Shown here: positions 1 through 10,388 of the stretch, one piece after another | Layout: every line of letters begins with the position of its first letter | Numbering within the stretch: position 1 is the first letter of the stretch | Assembly (NCBI GenBank): GCA_022925895.1 | Contig: JAKSYS010000577.1 | Location: 1-41,025, forward strand | Reading direction: 5' to 3' | Origin: Fragilaria crotonensis | Taxonomy: Eukaryota; Bacillariophyta; Fragilariophyceae; Fragilariales; Fragilariaceae | Length of the DNA stretch: 41,025 nucleotides | The notes under the pieces: model-generated | What the model saw: the letters and a program-made list of their open reading frames with translations, nothing else | Databases searched by the model: none | Told to the model about the DNA's origin: nothing | Made by a program: the position numbers and the translations under genes

Positions 1-1119
1 TGCTGTCCGCTGGAAAGGAAACCGGAGCATCTCCACTAATCGCCTGTTTGTGCAGAGCGTAAAGCTCCAATCGATCTCGGTTCTGTGTCAGAATCAACCA
101 CGGCAGCGAGCGAGCGCATTGTGAGATCAGTAAAGAATGTTCATGACAACGATCATAACAGCATCGCATTCTTGCGAAATCCGGCAAAACATTATGCACA
201 AGCTTCGCATTTAAGGTGGACACTTACAGAAGGCGGATTCTCGGGCTTCCAAGACTTCATGAAGTTAACCTTGGACCGAAAGGTAGTACTTGTTGAATCA
301 TCACTTGCAGAAGAGCTTGACTGTGCGTTCGGTGTCATGGTGTGTCGTAATGAAAGGTGCAGCTGCTAGCAAGTTCTAAACCTCCTGGGACTCTAATTAT
401 CAGAGTCCGAGTACTCGAGAAGACTACAGACTTGACTGGATCAGTTCGTGTGTAACAAGGAACAACTTGTTTTTGTGTGATCCTTATTGCTTGTATTGGG
501 ATCAGAGTGACAATGTGTATTTGTTTCAGAGTTTTGAACGAGATTTGTCCCGCTTCTTGTGGATCCCAGCATCGTCGACGATGCCCAAAGATAGAAATCG
601 TCACGACCAGTCCGAACGACAAAGCGACGTCATGTCGTCACCGATGACAAGAATCCGAATTCCCCAAAACGGAGTACTCGTACCAGGTACTGGTACTGAG
701 TACAGTAGCTACTCTGACATGTGTACCAGTACTGGTACAAGTACTGAATAGCTACACCGAAGCGTGTTACTTGTAGATTTGTATCGGGGGTATCGCACAT
801 TATTGACCGTACTGTAGTATGACATAGTGTAGTCTACTGGTACTGTTCACCGGGTACATGGGAAGTCCAGTACAAGCAGTATGCCCGTACTATAGACCCC
901 GAGTACTTTTTACTCTGGCAAATGGAGGGTTGCAGAATTTACCAAAGTCAGCTAAATTTCTCGCTGTCGCATTCAGAAGGTATGCGGCATGCAGCGTACC
1001 GGTACAGGAGTACCATTTCAACCTACAGTACCGGATACTACCATGACAAACAGTACGGAGCGCGAAGGTGCTAGTAGTATAGTAAACATTCGCCCGTAGT
1101 AGCAACATATCGCTACGCG
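1..1119. other. Mostly non-coding left edge, GTAC-rich from about 655
   Basis: I see no complete gene. A short open stretch on the + strand (about 40-369) follows a possible splice acceptor (GTGCAG ending near 56) and could be the last exon of a gene to the left, but it has no ATG and no domain I recognise, so it is not called. From about 655 to 1060 the DNA is dense in GTAC, AGTACT and GGTAC palindromes, the intergenic texture that recurs between genes across this window. Confidence 0.4.
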
Positions 1120-1958
1120 CTAGGTGATCGTGATAAACTGTTGATGTCGATGATCCGCCAGAGGTTTGGTCCGAGAATCTTCCTCGGAATGTAAGGAAAG
1201 GGAGGATGGCGAATCCGACGCGTAGGCCAGAAACAAAAGGACTGCAAATGTGGCATACAGAACACTCAAAAACATACAAGTCACAGCCAGCACTGTCGCT
1301 ATGCGCTCCACGGCATAAGGGAGCATATCTTCCACATTCTCTCGATAATCGTCAACCTGAATCGGGAGATGAAACAATGGAGTGAGCAATTGCGCATGGT
1401 AGAGTGATCGTGTGCATAACGTCTACCAAATGGTTTTCACGTTCCACCTACCCTAAACTCTCCAAAAATTACAGCCGTCAGCAGCAGCATATTCGCAAAC
1501 ACCACGACGGCGCCTCCAAGGATTCCGATCTTTAAGCGATTTCGATTTGGGAAGCAAGGGGCAATATATGCTCCCTTCAGCGATGTGAACCCAACAATCG
1601 CTGTGCTGCCGTAGATTTGCAGCGCTGTGGCCAAAATGATGATGTAAATACTTGCAAACGTTATAGCTCCGGAACTTGTCCGTGCTAGAATTGGGTACCA
1701 ATTCGTTTCGGCCTCGGCTGCTGCCTTGTTATTGTTGTTTTCGTTGTCTTGAGAATGTTGCTCTCGCTCTTCTAGAGCGCGTCCATTTGACCCATCCCCA
1801 TAAGTTCGCTCTAGATACCGGTAATGTGTATTGATTTGAATTACAAAGGCAACAGCTGTCAAGAATGCCACAAATGTCATTATCGTTGTCAACGTCCAAG
1901 TAAAGGCAAGAAGGGCCCTCTTGGACCCCAAAAATGAACCGCAGATCGAGGGCGTCAT
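1120..1958 (-). CDS. Four-pass membrane protein, unrecognised family, two exons
   Basis: Read on the minus strand, exon 1 is 1958-1452 and exon 2 is 1356-1120, giving about 247 residues. The intron (1451-1357, 95 nt) has a GTAGGT donor and a GATTCAG acceptor, and the join keeps frame (EFR | VDDYREN). The ATG at 1958 is the first one after an in-frame TAA about 48 nt upstream, which supports the start. Four hydrophobic spans are visible, at about residues 14-41, 96-122, 142-166 and 187-214. A hydrophilic loop rich in Glu, Asn and Ala separates spans 1 and 2, and the C-terminal tail is Ser/Glu-rich. The layout is tetraspan-like, but I do not see the CCG signature of tetraspanins and assign no function. 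The neighbouring intergenic DNA is GTAC-rich and there is no obvious operon-like partner. Confidence 0.7.
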
Positions 1959-2640
1959 TTGTATGGTCCCAGTATAAACAGCAGGGTCTGTGTCTCGTTT
2001 CGTTGTTTACCGTTCCTATTGCGGCGTTGGCAACTGCGAGGGTTGATGGCGGAAGTACAGGAAGTCGTTGTTGGGATCGTGTGTGTGCGAGTGCATGCCA
2101 TTTGCCAATGCGGGGTTCTGTACGGGAATCGGTTGTAAAGACGTTACCAAACGGGCAGAAAACGAACACTAATTCTTCTTGACTTTCTTTTTCTATATAT
2201 GTTTTATATAAAAAATACATTCTACATACCGGTAGTATGATACTAGCAGTACCTCTTTGCCTTATTGCACTGGCATGTAGAGTTTGGCGTTGGTACTGTA
2301 CAGAACTGTATGGTCACGTACTCAGAGTACTCGTTTGTACGGCGTGGGACAAAGGCCACGGAGGACCTGCCTCCCGTAGTACTACGATACACTACTCGTG
2401 CTTTCGACTTCACCATATAACAGTGGAAATATCGGGTTCGAATGTTCGAATACAACTACATGTATGCATACCTGGTACAGTTGTACTGACTACTCTATGA
2501 CTCTATCTACCGGTATGATGTATTGTACTATGCATATATGCATATGATACGTGAATTCAAGACTGGAGGAGTGTACATCAGTAGTGTGATTCCAACAAAA
2601 AACGCCATGTTCCTCGCGTCAAGCATTATGCTCATGTCAT
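1959..2640. other. Intergenic, GTAC-rich 5' flank of the four-pass membrane gene
   Basis: This is the upstream side of the minus-strand membrane gene. An AT-rich run (about 2185-2225) is followed by a stretch to about 2530 dense in GTAC palindromes and short CATATG/GCATAT motifs. No ORF here has domain or composition support. Confidence 0.4.
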
Positions 2641-4260
2641 TGATTAAAAGCTAAACTCTGAGATTGGGATTAAGCATCCCAGCCTTTTTGTCACTCTTGA
2701 TTGCATTAATAATACTAGTCACACTTGTTGTCTGCTGTCCATAGACAGCATAAATGGCATCGGCATTGCCGTATCAGCAGTCATTCCACTGAACCAAACC
2801 AAAGCAGAAACCATCCTCGTCCAAATCGCATTGCAATGGTCGTACTTGTGCTTCACCTTCCCACCTCACTCCTTGGCAGTAAACAGTTTTGCAGCTTTCC
2901 TGCCTCCCAATCTCACACCACCACAGCTTGAACATTTTTTTCAAATTGGGGCTTAGTCTTGCTGGAGCTGCAGCGACTCCAGTTTTGCAGCATCGACAGG
3001 TCTGTCGTCATCATTGCCTGATTGTCACCTCATTGTACCAATGGGACATCTCACTCCTGGTTGCAATGCTATCCTCCTTTAGTTTGCATTAACCACAGTA
3101 GCTAGTGAAGCACTTTTGCGCTGCGGCAGCATCTCTGTCTGGTTGCTATTTAGTCTGCTCACAATTCCTGAAGCTCTGCTCTCCAAATCTGATTTGCAAG
3201 AGACTGTACTGCCAACAGCTGCGCTGCCAATACTCCTGTTGTTGCTGCCATTGCTTCCTCCAACTCCTCTCCAACAGCTCCACCTGCTCCAGTATTTCTG
3301 CATTGCCATTCTCATCAAGGGTAGGTACGATATCAATATGAACACAGCATTTGCTTGTCACTGGTCACCACAACCAGCACTCTTTTAATTTGGATTGTAC
3401 CAAGCATGCATCATTGCAATCCACTACAACAACTGTCACAGCAATAATCTCTTTCCAGTTCACTTGAATCCTTTGTTTAAAATCTGTGGAACAACAATGT
3501 GATGATGTGTTATGTCATGCGGTGAAATCAGCCAAAGTCACGCCTTCCCAAACACAAGTGCCGCCACATCCGTCATCCAGCACTTTCTGATGTTTGTCAC
3601 AACATTGGTCAGGATGAAAGTCTTCACCAGCCATCCATTGCAATCACTGGCACACCAGCAGTCACCTCCTTTTACCCAGTCGTATTAAGGCGAGCAGGCA
3701 TTCAAATCCTCTGGAAGTCACAACATTTCGGCAACTTTTGCGGGGGGAAATGGGAGTTCCGTATCATCATAGACATCTGACACATACCTTACTGACTCAC
3801 TCCGTCCACAAAGACCCTTATCATCCCTAGCTAGTACATGCCAGATGACGTGCATGTGTCGGCACAAATCTACGAATTAAGTGACTTCCCAGGCCAATGG
3901 GAACTAGCAACAAAATTCTTGTGAATGCATAGCTGGCAGTCTTTGACTTATTAACTCCTTTGGGGACTGTTATATCATCTGTTAAGGAAAGCACATATGG
4001 TGACAACAGAGCATTGGGGTTCACCTGAAATGCATCTCCAACCACAACACAAGACATATTAGCTAGTACACAAAACATTATATCAGCCAGTTGCTTGCAC
4101 CCATCACAGCGCCTTTTCCTCCATTGCATTCTTTGAATGAAAAGAAATAGCCTTCTTCCAAATTGCAAGCATGTTGCTTTGCGCCTATCTTTGATTTGTA
4201 TCAATGGGAAGGTCGAGAATGCCTGATGTCCTGAAGTTTATCAACCAGAGCACGTGCTGT
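2640..4260. repeat. CpG-depleted, TG/CA-rich block, probably a decayed repeat
   Basis: The block has no recognisable gene in any frame, but its composition differs sharply from the host genes. By hand count there are about 12 CpG dinucleotides in 2701-3480 (780 bp), whereas coding lines in the 12-16 kb gene carry several per 60 bp. TG and CA steps are abundant. That pattern is expected when methylated cytosines in a silenced repeat decay to T. The minus strand has open stretches of up to 125 codons (3827-4204) that could be fossils of element genes, but I recognise no motif in them. I found no clear terminal repeats, so the element class is unknown. Confidence 0.4.
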
Positions 4261-4309
4261 CTTTTCCTACACCACATTCAACTTATTGAGTAGCAAGTGG
4301 CGAGTAGTA

Positions 4310-6010
4310 CCGGTATCGTACTCCGGTTTAGTCGGAGGTTCGGATTTTCTCCAGGAAGTGAGAACCCCGATGTCAGGATAGGATCGTCTGTCCTGCCATC
4401 CGAACATGCGTTGTCGTTAGATCGTGAGGCCGGGAACACGTTTTGGGCTGACGCGATTCGCAAGGAGGTTGCTTCTTTGTTGGCTCTCGACTGTTTCGAG
4501 TTCCATGGCCCGGATTACAAGCCCAACTCGGACTACCAATGGACGAAGCTCTCGATGATCTTCGAGGTTAAACAAGACGGACGTCGCAAAGCTCGTTTGG
4601 TGGCTGGCGGTCACATGGTTGATCCGATGGGCATCAACTCCCGTTCCACGGTGGTTAAAGGTATAAGTGTGCGTTTGCTTGATTTAATCGCGCACCGTGA
4701 TAATTTGCCGATTCTTTGTGGAGATATCGGCAATGCCTTTATAACTGCCAACTGTTTAGAGAAAGTTTATTCTCGAGCAGGACCTGAGTTCGACGATCGC
4801 GAAGGTTCGATCATGATTTTTAAGAAGGCACTTTACGGCTTACGTTCGTCAAGTCGCGCGTTTCGGGCTCACTTTGCGGATTTTTTACGCTCGCTTGGAT
4901 TTTTTGCGACGCGATATGACCGTGATGTTTGGATGAGAGCGCGAGAGGAGGGCGATGGGTACGATTACATTTGTACTCACGTCGACGATTTTAAAATCGT
5001 AGCTCGCGATCCGGAACGTTGGAAATCACAGATCTCCGCGGCGTTTTTACTTAAATCTATCGGACCACCATCCTATTATTTGGGTAACGACTACAACTTT
5101 TCGACGGATGAGGGTGCGTGGGTTCTAAGTTGTGCTACATACTTGAAGGAGTGCATTCGTCGTATCGAATCTGATGATGAACTTCCACTAGATGGCACAC
5201 TTTGGACGCACCGCACTCCCCTGCCGGAAGGTTGCCACCCTGAGCTTGATGAAAGCAACCTGTTATCGGATGTGGGTATCCGTAAATACCAGATGCTTAT
5301 CGGCATGGCTCAGTGGGCGTGCACTATTGGGCGTTTGGACATCGCGTTTGCGGTATCTTCGCTCAGCCGATTCTCGGCAGCTCCGAGGGAATACCACCTC
5401 GAACTGGCGTTACATTTATTCGGCTATCTCAAGAAGAATCCTAACCGTCGTATCGTTCTTGACTCACGTCCGTTGATCATTGATGACGAATTACGACGCG
5501 ATTCATTCCACCCTGATTTTTTGGACGACTACCCAGATGCGAAAGAAGACGTCGGTACTGACTTTCCACCTGCGTTTGGCCGCGAACTCGACACTACCGT
5601 GTTTTCGACGCTGACCACGCACATGTCACGTCACTCGACGTTCGATTTCAGGGTTGATCGTTTTTGTTGGAAGCACTCGGTTATTTGGACAAACAAACGA
5701 CAGGGATGCATTGCGACAAGCACATATTGTGCGGAGTTTATCTCCATGCGATCTGCTGTGGAAGAGGCCATTTCCATTCGTTATATGTTACGATGCCACC
5801 TAAACCCCAGATTTGTTCGGTGACAACTTTGGGGTCATACAAAGTGCCGAGATCCCAGATGGCGAACTTAAGAAACATATTGCGATTTCCTACCATTATG
5901 TCCGGAGGCTATCGCAGCGCGAATTGTTAACGCACATTGGTGCCGGTCACGAGAACCGCGGACATTTGTACTAAGGCATTGGGCAAGAATATCTTCCATA
6001 GTATTGTCGA
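4310..6010 (+). pseudogene. Broken Copia-type pol remnant (reverse transcriptase + RNase H)
   Basis: This is a long open stretch without an ATG start, truncated at its 5' end just before the reverse transcriptase. Copia RT landmarks appear in order: NTFWADAIRKEV near 4433, a KARLVAGGH block near 4590, the first catalytic Asp in GDIGNAF near 4720, KALYGLRSS near 4830, and the catalytic pair in HVDDF near 4978. Then come YLGNDY, the YQMLIGMAQW / RLDIAFAVSSLSRF region and the RNase H segment. The RNase H part is shattered: around 5600-5690 the homologous segments sit in three different frames. The TSTYCAEF block is back in frame near 5720, and after the stop at 5821 the element-like reading continues in another frame to about 6010. 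Gag, protease and integrase are absent and no LTR was found. It is a dead fragment, probably of the diatom CoDi type. Confidence 0.85.
4372..4402 (+). repeat. 31-bp exact direct repeat, copy 1
   Basis: This segment (core GGATAGGATCGTCTGTCC) lies just 5' of the RT domain and recurs exactly at 6097-6127. Similarity continues weakly for another 15 bp (ACATG, then GTCG). Here it is inside the Copia open frame. Confidence 0.8.
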
Positions 6011-6096
6011 AGATCTGATGGCATGAAGCTGGAGTCTGGGCTTGAGAGGAGGTGGGGTACCGGGCATGACACTGGCTAGTTCCAGTCGAAGAGGAG

Positions 6097-6127
6097 GTCA
6101 GGATAGGATCGTCTGTCCTGCCATCCG
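6097..6127 (+). repeat. 31-bp exact direct repeat, copy 2
   Basis: This is identical to 4372-4402 and in the same orientation, 1,725 bp downstream and beyond the decayed end of the Copia pol fragment. It does not begin with TG or end with CA, so it is not an obvious LTR end. It may mark a rearrangement or a second fragment of the same element family. Confidence 0.75.
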
Positions 6128-6265
6128 TACATGCCACGTCGTCCCCACATACACTAGATAGAATGTGTTATCTATATCTTAGTCACTTCTACTTGTGCAT
6201 GACACCCGACATCAGTATCCGATGTCGCGTAATACTCATTTTTCGAACAAGTATAAATCGGAACC

Positions 6266-7449
6266 ATGATGTTTTTCCTCTTCCTCGCTTTCGTTCCTCT
6301 TTCATTCTCGTTAATCCCGTCGTCTCTATCTCAATCTGTGCGCCTCGGATTTAACGTCGAAGCATTGCGGGGCAACAAAACGGTTCACTTTCGTTCGTTC
6401 CATCGGCTTGCCCCTCATGACTCGGATGTCCTCCATCCACATGCGTTGACGTTGGAAGAACACCACATGGAACGACTCAACGAAGAGGGAAATGCTCTCG
6501 AACGCTACGGCCGCAAACTTCTGATTCTGAGGGACTCAAAATGTGAAGAACTGCTGCGCTTTCCAGTGCACGAATCGAATCGTTATCAATGTTCCCTCCA
6601 GGACATTGCATCCATTCTGTATCTGACGTGCGAGGACCCGCATCTGGTACTTCGTAACAGAGTCATGCAAATTAGCTGTGGATTGGGGCTCTTCGGACTG
6701 CTGGCTACATTGGGAGTTGGTATCTTGCAGGAACGGCAGAAGGCTGCCGAGGAAATAATCAGCGGGCCGCAAGATTTGCTCCACATGTCGGAAGTCAATT
6801 CAGTCATGTTTCCGACCAAACGAAGAATCACAACAGCGCAATCGTTGCTTCCTCACTTCGTACAATCCTTGACATTGACTGATGTTGACGAAGAAGCCTT
6901 GCAGCTCACTACCGATAATTTGCACCATCTAGTGAGCCCGACGACGGAAGCCTATTTCTCAGCACGGCAATTCGATTGGCGACTCCATCCACGCTTCAAT
7001 CCCACGAAACCCTTTTATGGCGGCATCTTGAGCTGTAACACGCCATTAGAATACCCCTCAGCCAAGCAATTGGCGCGTACGGTGGCATACTTTCTTGAGC
7101 CAAATGGAAGATTCGTTCATATCGCGCCGACGCGCCAAGGTGGAGGAGTGCTCGAAGAGGAATCCTTGCATTTTCTAAGCAAATTCTTGCATGAAGGATA
7201 TCTCATGTCGTTGATGAGCGACTATTCACAGTCGAGTCACAATACTCGGAACCGCAGATCCTTGACGTCGAGGAGGCAGCACCCACGAACTGGAAACTGG
7301 AGACGACAAGCGTGAACCAATTTGTCGCCCTCGTGGCAGCGCACCATGCCGATTACGACGGTTTCAATGGAGAGTATCTCTTTCCAATGGAGAATGGAAA
7401 ATTCGACAATAAAATGATGGACCGGCGTGAACCACAGAGGTTGTGGTAA
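6266..7449 (+). CDS. Class I (methyltransferase-16-like) SAM methyltransferase with signal sequence; one frame break
   Basis: The ATG at 6266 opens a hydrophobic N-terminus (MMFFLFLAFVPLSFSL) that looks like a signal peptide or anchor. The SAM-binding motif I region is SCGLGLFGLLA (about residues 136-146). The motif II-like LTLTDVDEEAL follows after an unusually long spacer of about 55 residues, and YGGILSCN then LEPNGRFVHIAP fits the later core strands. The order resembles the METTL21/FAM86 lysine-methyltransferase group, but the substrate cannot be told. The first frame ends at 7315 with a low-quality tail. A different frame from about 7195 carries a convincing C-terminus (ESQYSEPQILDVEEA ... 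GFNGEYLFPME) to a TAA at 7447-7449. I therefore infer one gene broken by a single-base indel between about 7195 and 7235, either an assembly error or a real lesion. Confidence 0.65.
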
Positions 7450-9785
7450 GAATACCGGAAGTGAACTGACAGGTGATGCTGATGTAGCAACTTCCGTTTT
7501 TGATCATGCACGGTGAGATGCCATCTAGGGTGACACTTCTGGGTTAGGATGATCAAACGAGGCGGCTGCCTTATACATTCCAACACATTCTCGTTGCGTA
7601 CACTCACTTCGAAGGGTCAGCAGGCCATGCCACTAGCATCCGTTAATTAATACCTATATTTTCCCTCGGGATGAGGCAAGAAGGGCAATGTTCCCATTAC
7701 ATGATGTCGATGCAGCGTCAAGAGGACACAGAATTGTACTGACATTCATTCGAGATCTCGAGCGTGTACGTACGATAGATTTGGGATATCCACTTCCCAA
7801 GCACAAAGGTTTTGTATGTTCTCGACTACTTTACGTGTAGCAGTAGCTTCTTGCCCTTGCATGAAGTCACGTTTGGCCAATAGTCAACACGAGATTTTCA
7901 TCATTTATCCGTACTGTTTCCGCATTTTTTGTGAAAGCCGCTGGGTTTGGTGGTTTCGTCCATGGGAGGGGGGAGGTGAATGGTGTACCGAACTGTGGTT
8001 ATGAAAGAGTGAAAGTGTTGGGCAAATCCGCAACTCCATTCTACGGGTAGTCAAAGTTCTGACGAAAATTCTAACGCAGTCGTAGTGACTAATTCTGAAT
8101 GTATCGAGTGCTTGCCGAAATTAATCGGTATGCCATTTGGAGAACACAAAGCAATATCGTGAACAACTTCTGTCGCTCCAACTGAGAACATTGGCTTGAG
8201 TCTTGAGGCATCTGCTTTGAAGCCATCTTCCCAATGTTCAAAGCAAACATTGGTGCTATCTGCTATCAGAGGCATGCCAATAGAGATCAAAGTGTTAACA
8301 TTTCAAATCGCATGTGGAACTACGCCGGCATCGCTTTCCAAAGGGGTGGTGAGCTCGACCTGGGGGAACACAACGAGGTATGTCTTGCGGAAAGGAGCGG
8401 GCAAGTTGGCTCATACCCGTAGGGCCGACAGCAGTTAGATGCAGTTCTCTCCCTCCATCAGCAGTCACGATTGTTAGTGGTGGTGTGACCAGTGACCAGT
8501 ACTCGAGTACGATACATGTAGTTGATCGTTGAATTCGATCCGTTGTTTTAGTGCGACTCGTGAATCATGTCATATATGTCATATGTCATATTACGTATTA
8601 CTACATCCTCGTTGTACCAGGTACAAGTACCTGTTACAAGTAGTCAATAACGGATTCTAGATGAACTAATCCTACATACCCCCAGGATTCTCGTCCTTCA
8701 AATCTACGTGTTCGCATTTCGGGGGATGGATCCGCTCATTTTGTAGATTCTGTGCATCCAACAATGACCCAAAAAGGCAATAGTGACCACCTGCATAACC
8801 TGGGTTCTTTACGCTTCGATTGAATATTCTGAATGACTTTTCTCCTTGCCAAATTTGTCGGAATCGACTGTTACACCTGTCACAACGATTCAACATACAC
8901 AGAGTAATCCAGTATCCAGCGAGCAATTTCGAGAAAGCGCCCAGCGGATTATGTACCTACGCTTCCGAGCGAACGCTACACCACGACACAACTCCCAGAA
9001 TCTCGAATGGTATTCAGACTCAGAGAATGACTCCTGTCGAACTTGTGATCTCATTGAATGGAAAGTATTACTAACCCCTAAGACAAATTTAAATTTTGAA
9101 TGACTCCTATCTATCGGGCTCGATACGTTTGAACCAGTCACGTGAATTAGAATACCTCAGGACAGTGCTAAATGAGGACCAAGTAGATACACGACCAGGC
9201 ACAACGTCGTGTACATTGAGCTTGAATCGATAGTTTCAGAGGGGCATTGCGGCATTGCTCACGCGTTGTTGTTGAAACCTACGGGAGTATTGTACCAGTA
9301 CTAGCACTAAACGCTCCCTGCCCACAGAATATCACCCGTAGGCCTAGCTAGTTCGGCTCAAGTTGTTCGAACGAACATCAGAAAGTCATTTCAAGTTACG
9401 AAAGGCTGCTTCAACATCATGTCGTATGTCCTTTTCTTCTCGAATGACTTACATTGAAGTCGTACCCAGAATGCTAGTACCGCGTACAACGACTTATCAG
9501 GCATAGTCAACTTGCACGACAACCTCCTGTCTGGAACAACTCTGTTAGCATGTTATAGTAAAAATGCAATTGGGGTCATAGGGACGTTGACATTAACAAT
9601 TTCTACGTGTGGCGAAGGCGTCTGAATGGGCTCGAATTCTGCTCCTCCTGTTGAGCAACAGGTCGCAGAGGCTTTTGTGTCGTAAATCACAAATGCAAGG
9701 ATTACTGCTGTATAATTCTTTTAGCGCATATCACTTCCGTGCTTACCCATTTAATCTGTTTCCTTTGAAAACATTCAACCAAGCA
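7450..9785. other. Long stretch without a convincing gene
   Basis: Short ORFs occur on both strands but none has a domain, a biased composition or a splice pattern that I can support. GTAC-rich DNA is present around 8495-8645 and 9290-9310. An open stretch at 8846-9103 (+) is the least implausible coding candidate, but nothing confirms it. The segment just before 9786 would contain the promoter of the next gene. Confidence 0.4.
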
Positions 9786-10388
9786 ATGAATGTTCCTACT
9801 AACTCCCGAGGGTACCATCACTCCGAAGATTCGAGCAGTACCCTATCAGAGGACGAAGTTTCCGTTTGGTCGATTGACGGTTCGTTGGATTGTAGCGAGT
9901 ATCGCAATTGCTGCGAGATGCTTGAGGAGCAGTTGAAGTACAACATTGTGACGAAGCATTTTCAAGAGGGACATCACGGCAAGTATAGCTTTCTCAGCGA
10001 GGAGCTACCTATCCAGGTGGGAGTTCGATCCGACGGCAAGAAGATATGGGTCGAATTCTCGTGCAATGTCCACACGGTGGCACCAAACGGAAACAACCAT
10101 AAGCCTTCGCCCTACGCAATGATGACGACGATGATGAAGTACAAAACGATGCTGAACCAAAACAACAAGCAAGAACAGCTTGGAAGATGTGGTGACAGCT
10201 TTATCTTCTTGCGAAGTATTGCAACGTCAATGCTGCATAAGAAACATTTCGTCGAATTCGGGGATGATATTGATGATTTCATTATGAAGGCTCATGCTAT
10301 GCACGAAGGCTTCGCTCGAAAATGTGCAATGATCAAGTCAATGAAGTCAGCCCGAGAACAGCGCTCGGCGCGAAAGCTGAAACCATAG
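9786..10388 (+). CDS. Unrecognised 200-residue acidic/Ser-rich protein
   Basis: The frame is open from about 9609, but the first ATGs are at 9693 and 9786. I prefer 9786 because the reading then begins MNVPTNSRG followed by a Ser/Glu-rich segment, whereas the upstream extension is Leu/Phe-rich and looks like untranslated leader. The protein is hydrophilic and has a conserved-looking middle (KIWVEFSCNVHTVAPNG, about residues 93-109), a Met-rich stretch, and a C-terminal block (HFVEFGDDIDDFIMKAHAM then RKCAMIKSMKSAREQ). I do not recognise the family. The same C-terminal block occurs twice more just downstream in tandem copies (10596-10799 intact, about 11050-11200 broken), so this last third was duplicated with its 3' flank. 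It is convergent with the long coiled-coil gene. Confidence 0.6.
   Translation: MNVPTNSRGYHHSEDSSSTLSEDEVSVWSIDGSLDCSEYRNCCEMLEEQLKYNIVTKHFQEGHHGKYSFLSEELPIQVGVRSDGKKIWVEFSCNVHTVAPNGNNHKPSPYAMMTTMMKYKTMLNQNNKQEQLGRCGDSFIFLRSIATSMLHKKHFVEFGDDIDDFIMKAHAMHEGFARKCAMIKSMKSAREQRSARKLKP

Noticed and set aside
1-369. 3' exon of a gene entering from the left
   Set aside because: An acceptor-like GTGCAG and an open frame exist, but another frame is equally plausible and nothing identifies the protein, so it is noted but not called.
1729-2220. 163-codon minus-strand frame overlapping the membrane-protein gene
   Set aside because: It is a shifted shadow of exon 1 extended upstream; the 1958 start, the intron borders and the hydrophobic spans support the other frame.
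2430-2460. GGTTCGAAT resembling a tRNA T-arm
   Set aside because: No matching acceptor stem, anticodon arm or D-arm surrounds it. No other tRNA-like arrangement was seen.
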